Shown piece by piece: positions 1 through 12,289 of a stretch of 64,000 bases of DNA. The notes under the pieces were generated by a model. That model made no database searches and was not told the origin of the DNA. It worked only from the letters and a program-made list of their open reading frames with translations. Position numbers and translations under genes: made by a program. This stretch comes from Paralithodes platypus (lineage: Eukaryota; Arthropoda; Malacostraca; Decapoda; Lithodidae): the NCBI GenBank assembly GCA_032716605.1, contig CM064530.1, forward strand, positions 12,246,472 to 12,310,471. The letters run 5' to 3'. Positions within the stretch are counted from its first letter, which is position 1. The number at the start of each line of letters is the position of its first letter.

Positions 1-264
1 CATAGCTCTATTTCTAATCAAAGAAAATATCTTCGTAGCCCTAATTTGGCCTCTTTCTAATCGTTCTATGTCTTTGTTGAGTGCTTGGACACCAGAATTG
101 AACATCATATTTTAGAAGGGGCCACTATACCTTACAGAGTGCACAAACTATCCTTGTTCCTGTATAGAAACAGCTTCTTAAGGGAAAATGGGCGGATATA
201 TTTCCTCATTTAGTATATTTTTTATAATTTTATTAGTTTCCTCCCTGAACCTCTATTAAGCTTT

Positions 265-310
<46 letters not shown>

Positions 311-689
311 CTTCAAGTGTTGTCATAGATTCCAGTGGTTTTTGCTCAAAAAGTGTTATTGGTACCTTTATAGTTGCTGGGAAAAGTGCTTATCCCTCAG
401 AGTATTAGTCAGTGTCCGAAATTTTATGAAATATCTGACAACACTTATTAACCTCGACCGTACTTACCTCTCTTTAAATATCTGTCCATCTTTGTAACTA
501 CTTTCACAGCATGGAGTGGCCAGTGACCTGACTTCTGAAACTGTTTGACCGATTGTGTACCTATGGGTACCCCAATGCCTCTCTATACGTCACGACAGTT
601 CGGAAATGCCTCTCGCCATCACCATCCAAAACACTAATATATATATATATGTATTTACATTTATAAGAAACTCAGATTATTATTAATGC
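1..689. other. Non-coding stretch with a poly-C tract
   Basis: I see no exon-like open frame and no recognisable element here. The only clear structure is an almost pure C tract at about 267-307. That tract may be unstable in sequencing, so its length is uncertain. Confidence 0.6.
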
Positions 690-770
690 ACATAGGAGGT
701 GTATATTGTACACTAACATTTATGATAATGAGGATAGCTGACCTCGTGAGCTATGCCCTTTAACTCCGTT
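690..770. repeat. Half copy of a foldback element (see 9648-9757)
   Basis: The stretch containing 'gataatgaggatagctgacc' and 'gagctatgccctt' matches, in inverse, the arms of the hairpin element at 9648-9757. Only one arm plus part of the centre is present, so this is a degraded or partial copy. It carries no coding capacity. Confidence 0.55.
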
Positions 771-1099
771 TTCCCTTTGTCCTACCTGCATCTTGACACG
801 CACCTGTGAAGTCCGTGGACCGATTTTCTGCTAAATCCCAGTTAATATCTCCCAAGTGAAAACAAACTGGTTCACCTGCTCAAGCGACTCACAGTTAAAT
901 TTTACTCTTTTGTGTTAGTCATTCAACATGTGCTCCGCCATGTATAGTACACATACAAGTTTCTCAATTTCAGACTTCTTCCTCAACAAAGTTCCTTTTA
1001 CCCTAGTGCAACGCTTTTTACCAAGATGAACCCGGTAACGACAGACGCTACACTGAATTGAGTTCACGACTACAATTCCCTGCATTCCGCACATGCACT

Positions 1100-1240
1100 G
1101 TCTTGATAGCGTAATGCATAAGTGCGCGGAATTTCAATGTGATTAGCCTAGGTTCGAGTCCTTGGAGTGCCACATGTATTTGTTGATTTATTTATTGTGT
1201 TTAGAGGGGAAGTTGGTTGGTGGAAAAAAGATAATAATGC
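1100..1240 (+). mobile_element. tRNA-derived SINE, family 1
   Basis: A B-box-like GGTTCGAGTCC is followed by GTGCCACATGT and a body with GAAGTTGGTTGGTGG. The same order (tRNA-like head, CCACATG, TTGTT-ATTT body, GTTGGTGG) recurs at 11484-11572 on plus and 17345-17465 on minus. The region 771-1100 before it shows nothing I recognise. It is followed directly by a CA microsatellite, which could have grown from the SINE tail. Confidence 0.6.
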
Positions 1241-1253
1241 ACACAAATATTTA

Positions 1254-1255
<2 letters not shown>

Positions 1256-1304
<49 letters not shown>
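1256..1304. repeat. (CA)n microsatellite
   Basis: About 24 uninterrupted CA dinucleotides. They give a spurious His-Thr reading frame that should not be annotated as a gene. Confidence 0.95.
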
Positions 1305-1307
<3 letters not shown>

Positions 1308-1639
1308 AACTTCCTGGCTGACCTCAACTAGCACAATTAATGTCCATACTTTTGCGGCTGTTTACCTTCTATTAGACACGCACACACCAGAGTCATTATC
1401 TCTCCCCCTTCTCTCTCTCTCTTCTTTGCTATCCCTACCTTCCACTTTCCATTACTTTATGGTTTGCTGTCTCTACTAGAATTCAATCATGTGAATCTCT
1501 CTCTTTGGTGTTGTCCTATTCTTCCACTAGTCCTTATTTTGGGTTTGTCTACATCTATTACATTTAAGTCCTGGCCACCTCACTTGGATCGTTAGGTCTG
1601 TGCGGTCAGTATATATATACTAACTAACTAACTAACTAA

Positions 1640-1648
1640 CTCTAACTG

Positions 1649-1698
<50 letters not shown>

Positions 1699-1745
1699 CC
1701 GGTATATATATATATATATATATCCATCCCACTCTTTAATAGCCT

Positions 1746-1839
<94 letters not shown>

Positions 1840-1888
1840 ATTATTCTCCCCTAACATATTTTCTTTAAGCCGCCCTCTTCTCCTCCCC

Positions 1889-1960
<72 letters not shown>
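1640..1960. repeat. Compound (CT)n / (TA)n microsatellite cluster
   Basis: Runs of CT (1640-1672, 1747-1832, 1892-1960) are separated by a TA block (1673-1722) with a small palindrome ACCGGT in its centre. Upstream, 1560-1610 holds a dispersed 45-bp motif (ccacctca-ttggatcgt-aggtctgtg) that recurs inverted at about 16575-16625. Confidence 0.9.
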
Positions 1961-1964
<4 letters not shown>

Positions 1965-2182
1965 ATCCACTCTTCCCTCTCCTGCCTCATCAGCATGCAT
2001 TGCCTATAACTTATATCCTTCCCTGCCCAGCTCTCTCTCTAGTTGGTGCACCCCTTAGCTCGATCGTTAGTCTCTCATCAGTCTTGATGTTGGTCCCTCC
2101 CCTCAGTTCCTCCTCGGTCTTCCTGGAACCCCGCCATTAGGACTGGAAGGCCTGACCGTATCCCCTATATATCACTCAAGCC

Positions 2183-2260
2183 TTAAGGGGAGGTTTTTAG
2201 CCTGCTTCCTAGACCTCCATCAAGCTTAAAATGATACCCCCTAGACTCAAGCTTTACATA
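2183..2260 (+). mobile_element. Family A TTAA element, terminal fragment
   Basis: The sequence TTAAGGGGAGGTTTTTAGCC, followed by 'agacctccatcaagctta' and 'accccctaga', is the left end of family A (compare the full copy at 20976-21310). The remaining two thirds are missing. The rest of 1970-2640 shows no gene. Confidence 0.7.
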
Positions 2261-2640
2261 TTGCTGATACCAATTAGGAATCAAAATATACTTGGTGCTG
2301 AGACATGACTTACTTTGGCCGACTGTACATATAGATTTTCTTGGGATCTTGGTAGAGCCGTAACTGTCTGGCTGTATAAAGGTTAAGATGATGGCTGTGA
2401 GTACTAATTGGTGGAGTGGGTTTAGTCGTTTAGGCATGGTAGCTTTAGGGTGGTACGTTTTTATTGCCAGCTTACTATATTAGAGAAGGCATATACTAGA
2501 TTAGTGGACGGCATACTACGATAAGGAAAGCGTAATTAGCATAGAAAAGACACTTGTTTTATTTTGCCGGAGACATTTAGTTGAATAAACACTGCCTTAT
2601 TACAAAATGGTGCACCCATATAGAGGAATTTGGATTGTTT

Positions 2641-5600
2641 TATGCTAGAATATTGATGATGTATGCTAGAATATTGGTGGTGTATGCTAGAATATTGATG
2701 GTGTATGCTAGAATATTGATGATGCATGCTACAATATTGGTGGTGTATGCTAGAATATCGATGATGTATGCTAGAATATTGATGGTGTATGTTAGAATAT
2801 TGATGGTGTATGCTAGAATATTGATGATGTATGCTAGAATATTGATGATGTAAGCTAGAATATTGATGATGTATGCTAGAATATTGGTGGTGTATGCTAG
2901 AATATTGATGATGTATGCTAGAATATTGGTGGTGTATGCTAGAATATTGATGATGTATGCTAGAATATTGATGGTGTATGCTAGAATATTGATGGTGTAT
3001 GCTAGAATATTGATGATGCATGCTACAATATTGGTGGTGTATGCTAGAATATCGATGATGTATGCTAGAATATTGATGGTGTATGTTAGAATATTGATGG
3101 TGTATGCTAGAATATTGATGATGTATGCTAGAATATTGATGATGTAAGCTAGAATATTGATGATGTATGCTAGAATATTGGTGGTGTATGCTAGAATATT
3201 GATGATGTATGCTAGAATATTGGTGGTGTATGCTAGAATATTGATGATGTATGCTAGAATATTGATGATGTAAGCTAGAATATTGATGATGTATGCTAGA
3301 ATATTGGTGGTGTATGCTAGAATATTGATGATGTATGCTAGAATATTGATGGTGTATGTTAGAATATTGATGGTGTATGCTAGAATTTTGATGATGTGTG
3401 CTAGAATATTGATGGTGTATGCTAGAATATTGATGATGTATGCTAGAATATTGATGATTTATGCTAGAATATTGATGATGTATACTAGAATATTGATGGT
3501 GTATGCTAGAATATTGATGATGTATGCTAGAATATTGATGGTGTATGCTAGAATATTGATGTATGCTAGAATATTGATGATGTATGCTAGAATATTGATG
3601 GTGTATGCTAGAATATTGATGTATGCTAGAATATTGATGATGTATGCTAGAATATTGATGATGTATGCTAGAATATTGATGGTGTATGCTAGAATATTGA
3701 TGATGTATGCTAGAATATTGATGGTGTATGTTAGAATATTGATGGTGTATGCTAGAATATTGATGATGTATGCTAGAATATTGATGATGTAAGCTAGAAT
3801 ATTGATGATGTATGCTAGAATATTGGTGGTGTATGCTAGAATATTGATGATGTATGCTAGAATATTGGTGGTGTATGCTAGAATATTGATGATGTATGCT
3901 AGAATATTGATGGTGTATGATAGAATATTGATGATGTAAGCTAGAATATTGATGATGTATGCTAGACTATTGGTGGTGTATGCTAGAATATTGATGTATG
4001 CTAGAATATTGGTGGTGTATGCTAGAATATTGATGATGTATGCTAGAATATTGATGATGTATGCTAGAATATTGATGGTATATGCTAGAGTATTGTTGAT
4101 GTATGCTAGAATATTGATGATGTATGCTAGAATATTGATGATGTATGCTAGAATATTGATGGTGTATGCTAGAATATTGATGATGTATGCTAGAATATTG
4201 ATGGTGTATGCTAGAATATTGATGGTGTATGATAGAATATTGATGGTGTATGCTAGAATATTGATGATGTATGCTAGAATATTGATGGTGTATGCTAGAA
4301 TATTGATGGTGTATGATAGAATATTGATGGTGTATGCTAGAATATTGATGGTGTATGCTAGAATACTGATGGTGTATGCTAGAATATTGATGGTGTATGC
4401 TAGAACATTGATGATGTATGCTAGAATATTGATGATGTATGCTAGAATATTGATGGTGTATGCTAGAATATTGATGATGTATGCTAGAATATTGATGGTG
4501 TATGCTAGAATATTGATGATGTATGCTAGAATATTGATGATGTATGCTAGAATATTGATGGTATATGCTAGAGTATTGTTGATGTATGCTAGAATATTGA
4601 TGATGTATGCTAGAATATTGATGATGTATGCTAGAATATTGATGGTGTATGCTAGAATATTGATGATGTATGCTAGAATATTGATGGTGTATGCTAGAAT
4701 ATTGATGGTGTGTGATAGAATATTGATGGTGTATGCTAGAATATTGATGGTGTATGCTAGAATATTGATGGTGTATGATAGAATATTGATGGTGTATGCT
4801 AGAATATTGATGGTGTATGCTAGAATATTGATGGTGTATGTTAGAATATTGATGGTGTATGTTAGAATATTGATGGTGTATGCTAGAATATTGATGGTGT
4901 ATGCTAGAATATTGATGATGTATGCTAGAATATTGATGGTGTATGATAGAATATTGATGGTGTATGCTAGAATATTGATGGTGTATGCTAGAATATTGAT
5001 GATGTATGCTAGAATATTGATGGTGTATGCTAGAATATTGATGATGTATGCTAGAATATTGATGGTGTATGCTAGAATATTGATGGTGTATGCTAGAATA
5101 TTGTTGATGTATGCTAGAATATTGATGGTGTATGCTAGAATATTGATGAGGTATGCTAAAATATTGATGCTGTAAGCTAGAATATTGATGATGTATGCTA
5201 GAATATTGATGGTGTATGCTAGAATATTGATGGTGTATGCTAGAATATTGATGGTATATGCTAGAGTATTGTTGATGTATGCTAGAATATTGATGATGTA
5301 TGCTAGAATATTGATGATGTATGCTAGAATATTGATGATGTATGCTAGAATATTGATGGTGTATGCTAGAATATTGATGATGTAGGCTAGAATATTGATG
5401 GTGTATGATAGAATATTGATGGTGTATGATATAATATTGATGGTGTATGATAGAATATTGATGGTGTATGCTAGAATACTGATGGTGTATGCTAAATATT
5501 GATGGTGTATGCTAGAATATTGATGGTGTATGCTAGAATATTGATGGTGTATGCTAGAATATTGATGTACGCTAGAATATTGATGGTGTATGCTGGAATA

Positions 5601-8600
5601 TTGATGGTGTATGCTAGAATATTGATGGTGTATGCTAGAATATTGATGATGTATGCTAGAATATTTATGTATGCTAGAATATTGATGGTCTATGCTAGAA
5701 TATTGATGGTGTATGCTAGAATATTGATGTACGCTAGAATATTGATGGTGTATGCTGGAATATTGATGGTGTATGCTAAAATATTGATGGTGTATGCTAG
5801 AATATTGATGGTGTATGCTAGAATATTGATGGTGTATGCTAGAATATTGATGGTGTATGCTAGAATATTGATGTATGCTAGAATATTGATGGTGTATGCT
5901 GGAATATTGATGGTGTATGCTAGAATATTGATGGTGTATGCTAGAATATTGATGATGTATGCTAGAATATTTATGTATGCTAGAATATTGATGGTCTATG
6001 CTAGAATATTGATGGTGTATGCTAGAATATTGATGTACGCTAGAATATTGATGGTGTATGCTGGAATATTGATGGTGTATGCTAGAATATTGATGGTGTA
6101 TGCTAGAATATTGATGATGTATGCTGGAATATTGATGATGTATGCTAGAATATTGATGGTGTATGCTAGAATATTGATGATGTATGCTAGAATATTGATG
6201 ATGTAAGCTAGAATATTGATGATGTATGCTAGAATATTGGTGGTGTATGCTAGAATATTGATGATGTATGCTAGAATATTGGTGGTGTATGCTAGAATAT
6301 TGATGATGTATGCTAGAATATTGATGGTGTATGATAGAATATTGATGATGTAAGCTAGAATATTGATGATGTATGCTAGACTATTGGTGGTGTATGCTAG
6401 AATATTGATGTATGCTAGAATATTGGTGGTGTATGCTAGAATATTGATGATGTATGCTAGAATATTGATGATGTATGCTAGAATATTGATGGTATATGCT
6501 AGAGTATTGTTGATGTATGCTAGAATATTGATGATGTATGCTAGAATATTGATGATGTATGCTAGAATATTGATGGTGTATGCTAGAATATTGATGATGT
6601 ATGCTAGAATATTGATGGTGTATGCTAGAATATTGATGGTGTATGATAGAATATTGATGGTGTATGCTAGAATATTGATGATGTATGCTAGAATATTGAT
6701 GGTGTATGCTAGAATATTGATGGTGTATGATAGAATATTGATGGTGTATGCTAGAATATTGATGGTGTATGCTAGAATACTGATGGTGTATGCTAGAATA
6801 TTGATGGTGTATGCTAGAACATTGATGATGTATGCTAGAATATTGATGATGTATGCTAGAATATTGATGGTGTATGCTAGAATATTGATGATGTATGCTA
6901 GAATATTGATGGTGTATGCTAGAATATTGATGATGTATGCTAGAATATTGATGATGTATGCTAGAATATTGATGGTATATGCTAGAGTATTGTTGATGTA
7001 TGCTAGAATATTGATGATGTATGCTAGAATATTGATGATGTATGCTAGAATATTGATGGTGTATGCTAGAATATTGATGATGTATGCTAGAATATTGATG
7101 GTGTATGCTAGAATATTGATGGTGTGTGATAGAATATTGATGGTGTATGCTAGAATATTGATGGTGTATGCTAGAATATTGATGGTGTATGATAGAATAT
7201 TGATGGTGTATGCTAGAATATTGATGGTGTATGATAGAATATTGATGGTGTATGCTAGAATATTGATGGTGTATGTTAGAATATTGATGGTGTATGCTAG
7301 AATATTGATAGTGTATGCTAGAATATTGATGGTGTATGCTAGAATATTGATGATGTATGCTAGAATATTGATGGTGTATGATAGAATATTGATGGTGTAT
7401 GCTAGAATATTGATGGTGTATGCTAGAATATTGATGATGTATGCTAGAATATTGATGGTGTATGCTAGAATATTGATGATGTATGCTAGAATATTGATGG
7501 TGTATGCTAGAATATTGATGGTGTATGCTAGAATATTGTTGATGTATGCTAGAATATTGATGGTGTATGCTAGAATATTGATGACGTATGCTAAAATATT
7601 GATGCTGTAAGCTAGAATATTGATGATGTATGCTAGAATATTGATGGTGTATGCTAGAATATTGATGGTGTATGCTAGAATATTGATGGTATATGCTAGA
7701 GTATTGTTGATGTATGCTAGAATATTGATGATGTATGCTAGAATATTGATGATGTATGCTAGAATATTGATGATGTATGCTAGAATATTGATGGTGTATG
7801 CTAGAATATTGATGATGTAGGCTAGAATATTGATGGTGTATGATAGAATATTGATGGTGTATGATATAATATTGATGGTATATGATAGAATATTGATGGT
7901 GTATGCTAGAATACTGATGGTGTATGCTAAAATATTGATGGTGTATGCTAGAATATTGATGGTGTATGCTAGAATATTGATGGTGTATGCTAGAATATTG
8001 ATGTACGCTAGAATATTGATGGTGTATGCTGGAATATTGATGGTGTATGCTAGAATATTGATGGTGTATGCTAGAATATTGATGATGTATGCTAGAATAT
8101 TTATGTATGCTAGAATATTGATGGTCTATGCTAGAATATTGATGGTGTATGCTAGAATATTGATGTACGCTAGAATATTGATGGTGTATGCTGGAATATT
8201 GATGGTGTATGCTAAAATATTGATGGTGTATGCTAGAATATTGATGGTGTATGCTAGAATATTGATGGTGTATGCTAGAATATTGATGGTGTATGCTAGA
8301 ATATTGATGTACGCTAGAATATTGATGGTGTATGCTGGAATATTGATGGTGTATGCTAGAATATTGATGGTGTATGCTAGAATATTGATGATGTATGCTA
8401 GAATATTTATGTATGCTAGAATATTGATGGTCTATGCTAGAATATTGATGGTGTATGCTAGAATATTGATGTACGCTAGAATATTGATGGTGTATGCTGG
8501 AATATTGATGGTGTATGCTAGAATATTGATGGTGTATGCTAGAATATTGATGATGTATGCTGGAATATTGATGATGTATGCTAGAATATTGATGGTGTAT

Positions 8601-8660
8601 GTTAGAATATTGATGGTGTATGCTAGAATATCGATGATGTATGCTAGAATATTGATGGTG
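2641..8660. repeat. 21-bp minisatellite, about 287 copies, with higher-order structure
   Basis: The unit is GTATGCTAGAATATTGATGR plus one base, with variants such as GGTGGT, ATGTAAGCT, GTACGCT and occasional 18-bp units lacking one codon. Because 21 is divisible by 3, heptapeptide frames stay open on both strands: M-V-Y-A-R-I-L on plus and H-H-Q-Y-S-S-I on minus, the longest 769 codons at 6381-8690. Higher-order repeats are visible. The block at 3949-5385 recurs at 6363-7820 with an offset near 2.4 kb and very high identity. A block of about 305 bp recurs at 5729/6034 and 8167/8472. There is no codon bias, start context or non-repeat domain to suggest a real protein. Confidence 0.97.
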
Positions 8661-9040
8661 CCCTATATAATACAAACACTGACGTCCCACCTTTGATATA
8701 AATAACTGGATATTTCTGCTCGGAGCTTTAGTAAAATATTACATAATCATGAACCTTTATTCGCGTGGAATTCAGAGAAATATAAAACAGTTAATTACTG
8801 TGTGTGCCAGCATAAAATAAAATATTTGACCACGTAATGGATATACTTGTAAAACAGCCGAATGATAACAAACCTTAGTAGTCCTAATTGGGAAAATGCT
8901 AATTCTATAATTACTCTGTATATTATTTATTTCATAACGTCTGAATGATGAAACATAAACATATAACATACCACTGCTAAGCTTTTAAGGTTTTTGTATT
9001 TCTTGATAACAACTGGTGTTGGAATTAATTAACATTTTCA
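8661..9040. other. Non-coding spacer
   Basis: AT-rich sequence without recognisable exons or repeats. The edge at 8661-8690 (ggtgccctatataatacaaacactg) is the unique flank of the minisatellite. Confidence 0.6.
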
Positions 9041-9043
<3 letters not shown>

Positions 9044-9078
<35 letters not shown>

Positions 9079-9086
9079 GGGGGGGG
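9044..9086. repeat. (GA)n followed by poly-G
   Basis: About 13 GA units run into about 18 G residues. This is a simple repeat. Confidence 0.9.
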
Positions 9087-9215
9087 AAATCTGGCTCTGG
9101 ATCTCAAGTTCCCTGTTTTCCATATCTCAAAAACAGGTCCAACATAAAAAGTTATGGAATTATGGGATGACTGACTAAATAGACGTGTACAATTGTGAAA
9201 GAATAGGAGTTTGGG

Positions 9216-9218
<3 letters not shown>

Positions 9219-9276
<58 letters not shown>

Positions 9277-9325
9277 TGTGTGTGTGTGTGTGTGTGTGTG
9301 TCTGTGTGTGTGTGTGCGTGTGCTG
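9219..9325. repeat. (TG)n microsatellite
   Basis: Roughly 50 TG units with a few TC and GC interruptions. The Cys-Val and His-Thr reading frames over it are artefacts, although one runs on into the LINE remnant to its right. Confidence 0.95.
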
Positions 9326-9339
9326 GAGTAAGTGAGGAT

Positions 9340-9645
9340 GAGAGAACGAGGATAAGAGGATCCTCTCACACCGCACTTCTAGACAAAGTGGAAAGGAAGG
9401 CCTTCCGTCTCATTAGCTCACGTCCACTCATCAATTCTCTGCAGTCGCTCTCTCTCCGTCGCAATGTTGCATCTCACTATTCTACCCCTATTACAATGGT
9501 CAATGTTCCTCAGAGCTCTTTCAGTGTATACCACCCCTTCTTCGTAGATCACGTAGCACCCAACTTGCAACACAATCCCACCCCTACTCTGTGCAGCTCT
9601 CCAACCCAAGAATGAAACGTTATTCTCAAACTTTCTTATATTCAA
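9340..9645 (+). pseudogene. LINE 3' coding remnant (I/Jockey superfamily type), truncated
   Basis: The translation contains a block typical of the C-terminal part of arthropod I/Jockey-type reverse transcriptases: HTALLDKVERKAFRLIS, then NSLQSLSLRRNVASHYS, then a frame ending LCSSPTQE. The related remnants at 12290-12600 and 13905-14510 (minus) share NSLQSLS, RNVASLS and LSNPRM motifs, so all belong to one family. Frame changes after the RNVAS block and the absence of the catalytic FADD region show a dead, 5'-truncated copy. Clade assignment is from memory of family features. Confidence 0.7.
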
Positions 9646-9647
9646 AA

Positions 9648-9757
9648 GCTGAGCTCATGAGGTCAGCTATCCTCATTATCACAATTGTTAGTGTACACTA
9701 GTACACAAACAATTGTGATAATAGGAGGATAGCTGATTTCATGAGCTATGCCCTTTT
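9648..9757. mobile_element. Foldback element of about 110 bp
   Basis: Two arms (gctcatgaggtcagctatcc near 9655 and ggatagctgatttcatgagc near 9727) are near-perfect inverted repeats around GTGTACACTAGTACAC. The element has no coding capacity. It abuts the next TTAA element, and a half copy lies at 690-770. Confidence 0.65.
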
Positions 9758-9958
9758 AAGATCATGACGCGTTTTGAGTTTATTCTGGCTAGCATTAGAC
9801 GATTGTATACAGTTTAGGAAGGGATTGGGGTAGTTAGAGGGATGATGGAGATTGGCTTGACCGCTTTGATGGCTAGAGGGTCTTCTCAAACTGACTAAAC
9901 TCGCCCAATGATAGCCAGAATAAACTGTCAAAACGCGTCATTATCCTCAAGGGGTTAA
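9755..9958. mobile_element. Family D2 TTAA foldback element
   Basis: It is bounded by TTAA on both sides (9756-9759 and 9955-9958). The arms 'atgacgcgttttgagtttattctggct' and 'agccagaataaactgtcaaaacgcgtcat' are inverted repeats. It resembles family D in the 'ctggctaNcattagacgat' motif but has different ends. It shares its right TTAA with the next element. Confidence 0.7.
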
Positions 9959-10175
9959 CCCCTTCAGTACCAGGGACGTCCTTTATATAGTATTCTGGCT
10001 ACTATTAGACGATTTTATTCAGCTTAGGAAGTACCTCTCGCAATAATAATATGGCTGCAAACTATCTCAACCCCGACCCTTTTAACTACCCCAGATCCTT
10101 TCTAAGCTGCATAGCATCGTCAGAATATAGCTAGAATATAATATAACACACGTCACTGGTACTCAAAGGGGTTAA
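9955..10175. mobile_element. Family D TTAA element
   Basis: The ends are TTAACCCCTTCAGTACCAGG and its inverse CCTGGTACT...GGGGTTAA variant. Internally, 'attagacgattttattcagc' and 'gctgcatagcatcgtc' are inverted-repeat arms. TTAA with an adjacent CCC is the hallmark of piggyBac-superfamily ends. At about 220 bp it cannot encode a transposase. Confidence 0.8.
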
Positions 10176-10614
10176 TAATAGACACCCGGTTTGGTAGGGG
10201 AAGAAAACAAAGGATGAAAAGATAATCGAAGTCAATTTATATTTTTTTTATTGAACACATTATTAATAAACAAAGCCAAGATCGTGCGGCAATACAATAT
10301 AATAATACAATATAATAATACATCACACAAAATTAATAATATATAATTGAGCAACTAGTGAGCTACATGAAGAGTATTTTACCCATTGAATCCAGTCTTT
10401 CTTTTGCTATAATCTTGCTACATCCAGGCACTTTTCTTCAGCCTAGGAAGGAGTTATCAGAAATTTATTGCTTAATGTGTGCGTCGAATAATTAAATGTT
10501 TTCTTGCATTAGCTAATAAAGGAAGGAGAAATAAATTCAATGACAACAAAATCCAAGCACTCGAAGCTGTCCTTTATTCATAATATAATAATAATCATCT
10601 AATGTTTTCTGAAA
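10176..10614. other. Non-coding, AT-rich spacer
   Basis: Short A-rich and ATA-rich stretches are present. I recognise no gene. A LINE fragment begins at the right edge. Confidence 0.55.
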
Positions 10615-11453
10615 ATGAGAACTATGGGTAGAGGATTGGGTTTAGTAAGAAAGAATGGTAGAGATTGGGAGTTGAACCAGTTGCTGTTTGCTGATGACAC
10701 TGCGTTGGTGGCGGATTCTGAGGAGAAACTGCAGCAAGTAGTCAAATTGTTTGGTGTGGTTTGTTGGAGGAGGAAACTGAGGGTGAACGTCAATAAAAGT
10801 AAAGTGATGGTGTGTAATAGAGGTGCTCGTAGGGTGAATCTAGATGTACGGCTGGATGGGGAAATACTGGAACAAGTGGAGTGTTTTAAATATATAGGAG
10901 GAGTGATAAGCAAGAACAGAGGTATGAAATGGAGGTAAAACAGAGAGAATGTGAAGGAAGGAAAGTTTTCGGAGCAATGGGAAGTATGTGGAAGGTGAGA
11001 TATCTCGGAATTAAAGCTAAAGGTGCAATGTATCAAGGGATTGTTGTACCAACAGTGATGTATGAGGTTGAGACATGGGCTGTGAAGGCTAAGGAGAGAA
11101 GAAAGATGGATGTGATGGAGATGAGCTGCTTGAGGAGTATATGTGGAGTGACTCGTAGAGACAGATTAAGGAATGAAGAGATACGTAGGAGAGTGGGGCA
11201 GCAGGAATATTTGTCCGTTCGAGTGGACAGAAGGGTGTTGTGCTGGTATGGATATGTTGAGCGAATGGAAAATGAAAGGCTTACAAAGAGAATATTTGAG
11301 TCAGATACAAGGGGAGGTAAAGGGGTAGGAAGACCTCCATTGAGATGGAGAAAATGTGTAGTACAAGCGGTGGAAAATAGAGGAATGGCTATAGATCAGG
11401 CAAGAGAAGTGGTAATAAATAGGAATGAATTGAGAATGCTAGTGAATAGATGA
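10615..11453 (+). pseudogene. LINE reverse transcriptase C-terminal half, frameshifted
   Basis: The first frame (10615-10938) contains LLFADDTALVAD, the catalytic YADD-type box of reverse transcriptase, followed by LRVNVNKSKVMV and VECFKYIGGVIS. The second frame (10929-11453) continues with VVPTVMYEVETWAVKAKE, RRVLCWYGYVERM and GRPPLRWRKCV, the usual C-terminal region of LINEs related to RTE and neighbouring clades. A frameshift near 10930 separates the two frames. The endonuclease and the first half of the RT are absent, so this is a 5'-truncated dead insertion. The remnants at 38790-39420, 56395-56780 and 58440-58690 appear to belong to the same or a related family. Confidence 0.8.
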
Positions 11454-11780
11454 GTGAAAATGCGGTTGTTTGGGAGAGAGGGTCATGCGTCCTGGGTTCG
11501 AATCCCCGGACTGCCACATGTGTTTGTTAATTTCATTAATCGAGTTTAGGAGTAAAGTTGGTTGGTGGAGAGAACATAATAAATAGTCTGTCAGGCGCCT
11601 GGCCGGGGAGCCGGTACATATGAAGGGTACGCCTGGATGCGTGGTGGTCCAGCTTTTGGTAGCTTCGCTGCAGGTTTGCCTGCTGAGACTGGAACCTCAC
11701 CGGGTGGTCTGGGACCTGGGAATCCGGCAGGGGACCCCAAATGGGCGACCGTAAGGATGTCTTTTGAATCAAAGGATTTG
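11454..11780 (+). mobile_element. 3' tail of the 10615 LINE, with an inserted SINE
   Basis: The sequence after the stop codon matches the LINE tail at 56520-56740: GTTTGGGAGAG, then CGTCAGGCGCCTGGCC, CCGGTAYATATGAAG and GCCTGGATGCGTGGTGG. Between these blocks this copy carries about 90 extra bases that look like a SINE (11484-11572). The sequence 11781-12040 shows nothing I recognise. Confidence 0.7.
11484..11572 (+). mobile_element. SINE family 1 inside a LINE tail
   Basis: A tRNA B-box-like GGGTTCGAATCCCC is followed by CTGCCACATGTGTTTGTTAA and a body ending AAAGTTGGTTGGTGG. The same series occurs at 1100-1240 and, inverted, at 17345-17465. The matching LINE tail at 56545 lacks it, which marks the insertion. 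Confidence 0.65.
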
Positions 11781-12039
11781 TTTTTTCTGCTTAGGAATAC
11801 ATTAGCACAGAGATTTTATCAGCCCAAGAAAACATGTTCAAGCAAAGTAGTTCATATTCAAGAAGAGAGAAAGTAGCATAGGAAGGTCCGATGATATAGA
11901 AACAAAACAAAAATAAACACAAGGTTAAGCTAACTAGATTTCATAAATGCAGGACTCAAATGCAGGATTTGTTTTCCTTAAGATAATGTCTGCCTTTCAT
12001 TATATACAAATACAAACGAGTGGTACCAATTGTCACCTG

Positions 12040-12270
12040 GATAAAGTCACCTGGAGGTATAGTCCATTCATTATAAGTAGGCGAGAGATTTTAACTTCTA
12101 TCCTCTGCAACTTAAAGAGGGCTAAAACAAATGGGCCGTAATTCCTCTCACCTATTCCCTGACTGACTCTCCCTAAATGGTAGAAATGTTAACACAATTA
12201 ATCTAGTAGTGTGTGAGTTATGGAGGATAGAAGTTAAGATCTCTCGCCTACTTATAATGAATGGAATATA
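12040..12270. mobile_element. Foldback element with arms of about 45 bp
   Basis: The stretch around 12063-12113 (ttcattataagtaggcgaga... then cttctatcctc) is the inverse of 12219-12264 (gaggatagaag...tctcgcctacttataatgaa). The centre carries 'attccctgactgactctcc'. The same motif, inverted, is part of another degraded element at 13010-13165. Confidence 0.65.
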
Positions 12271-12289
12271 GCTGGATTAACCAAGTCAA

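Noticed and set aside
1632..1962. Arg-Glu repeat proteins on the minus strand
   Set aside because: These are translations of CT microsatellites. The same applies at 32299-32520.
6381..8690. 769-codon minus-strand open frame of a His/Gln/Tyr/Ser heptad
   Set aside because: It lies wholly in the 21-bp minisatellite. The frame is open because the unit is a multiple of three and its inverse has no stop. There is no unique sequence, domain or start context.
9211..9615. 134-codon plus-strand protein starting with Cys-Val repeats
   Set aside because: The first part is a TG microsatellite. The rest is a LINE remnant that happens to be in frame.
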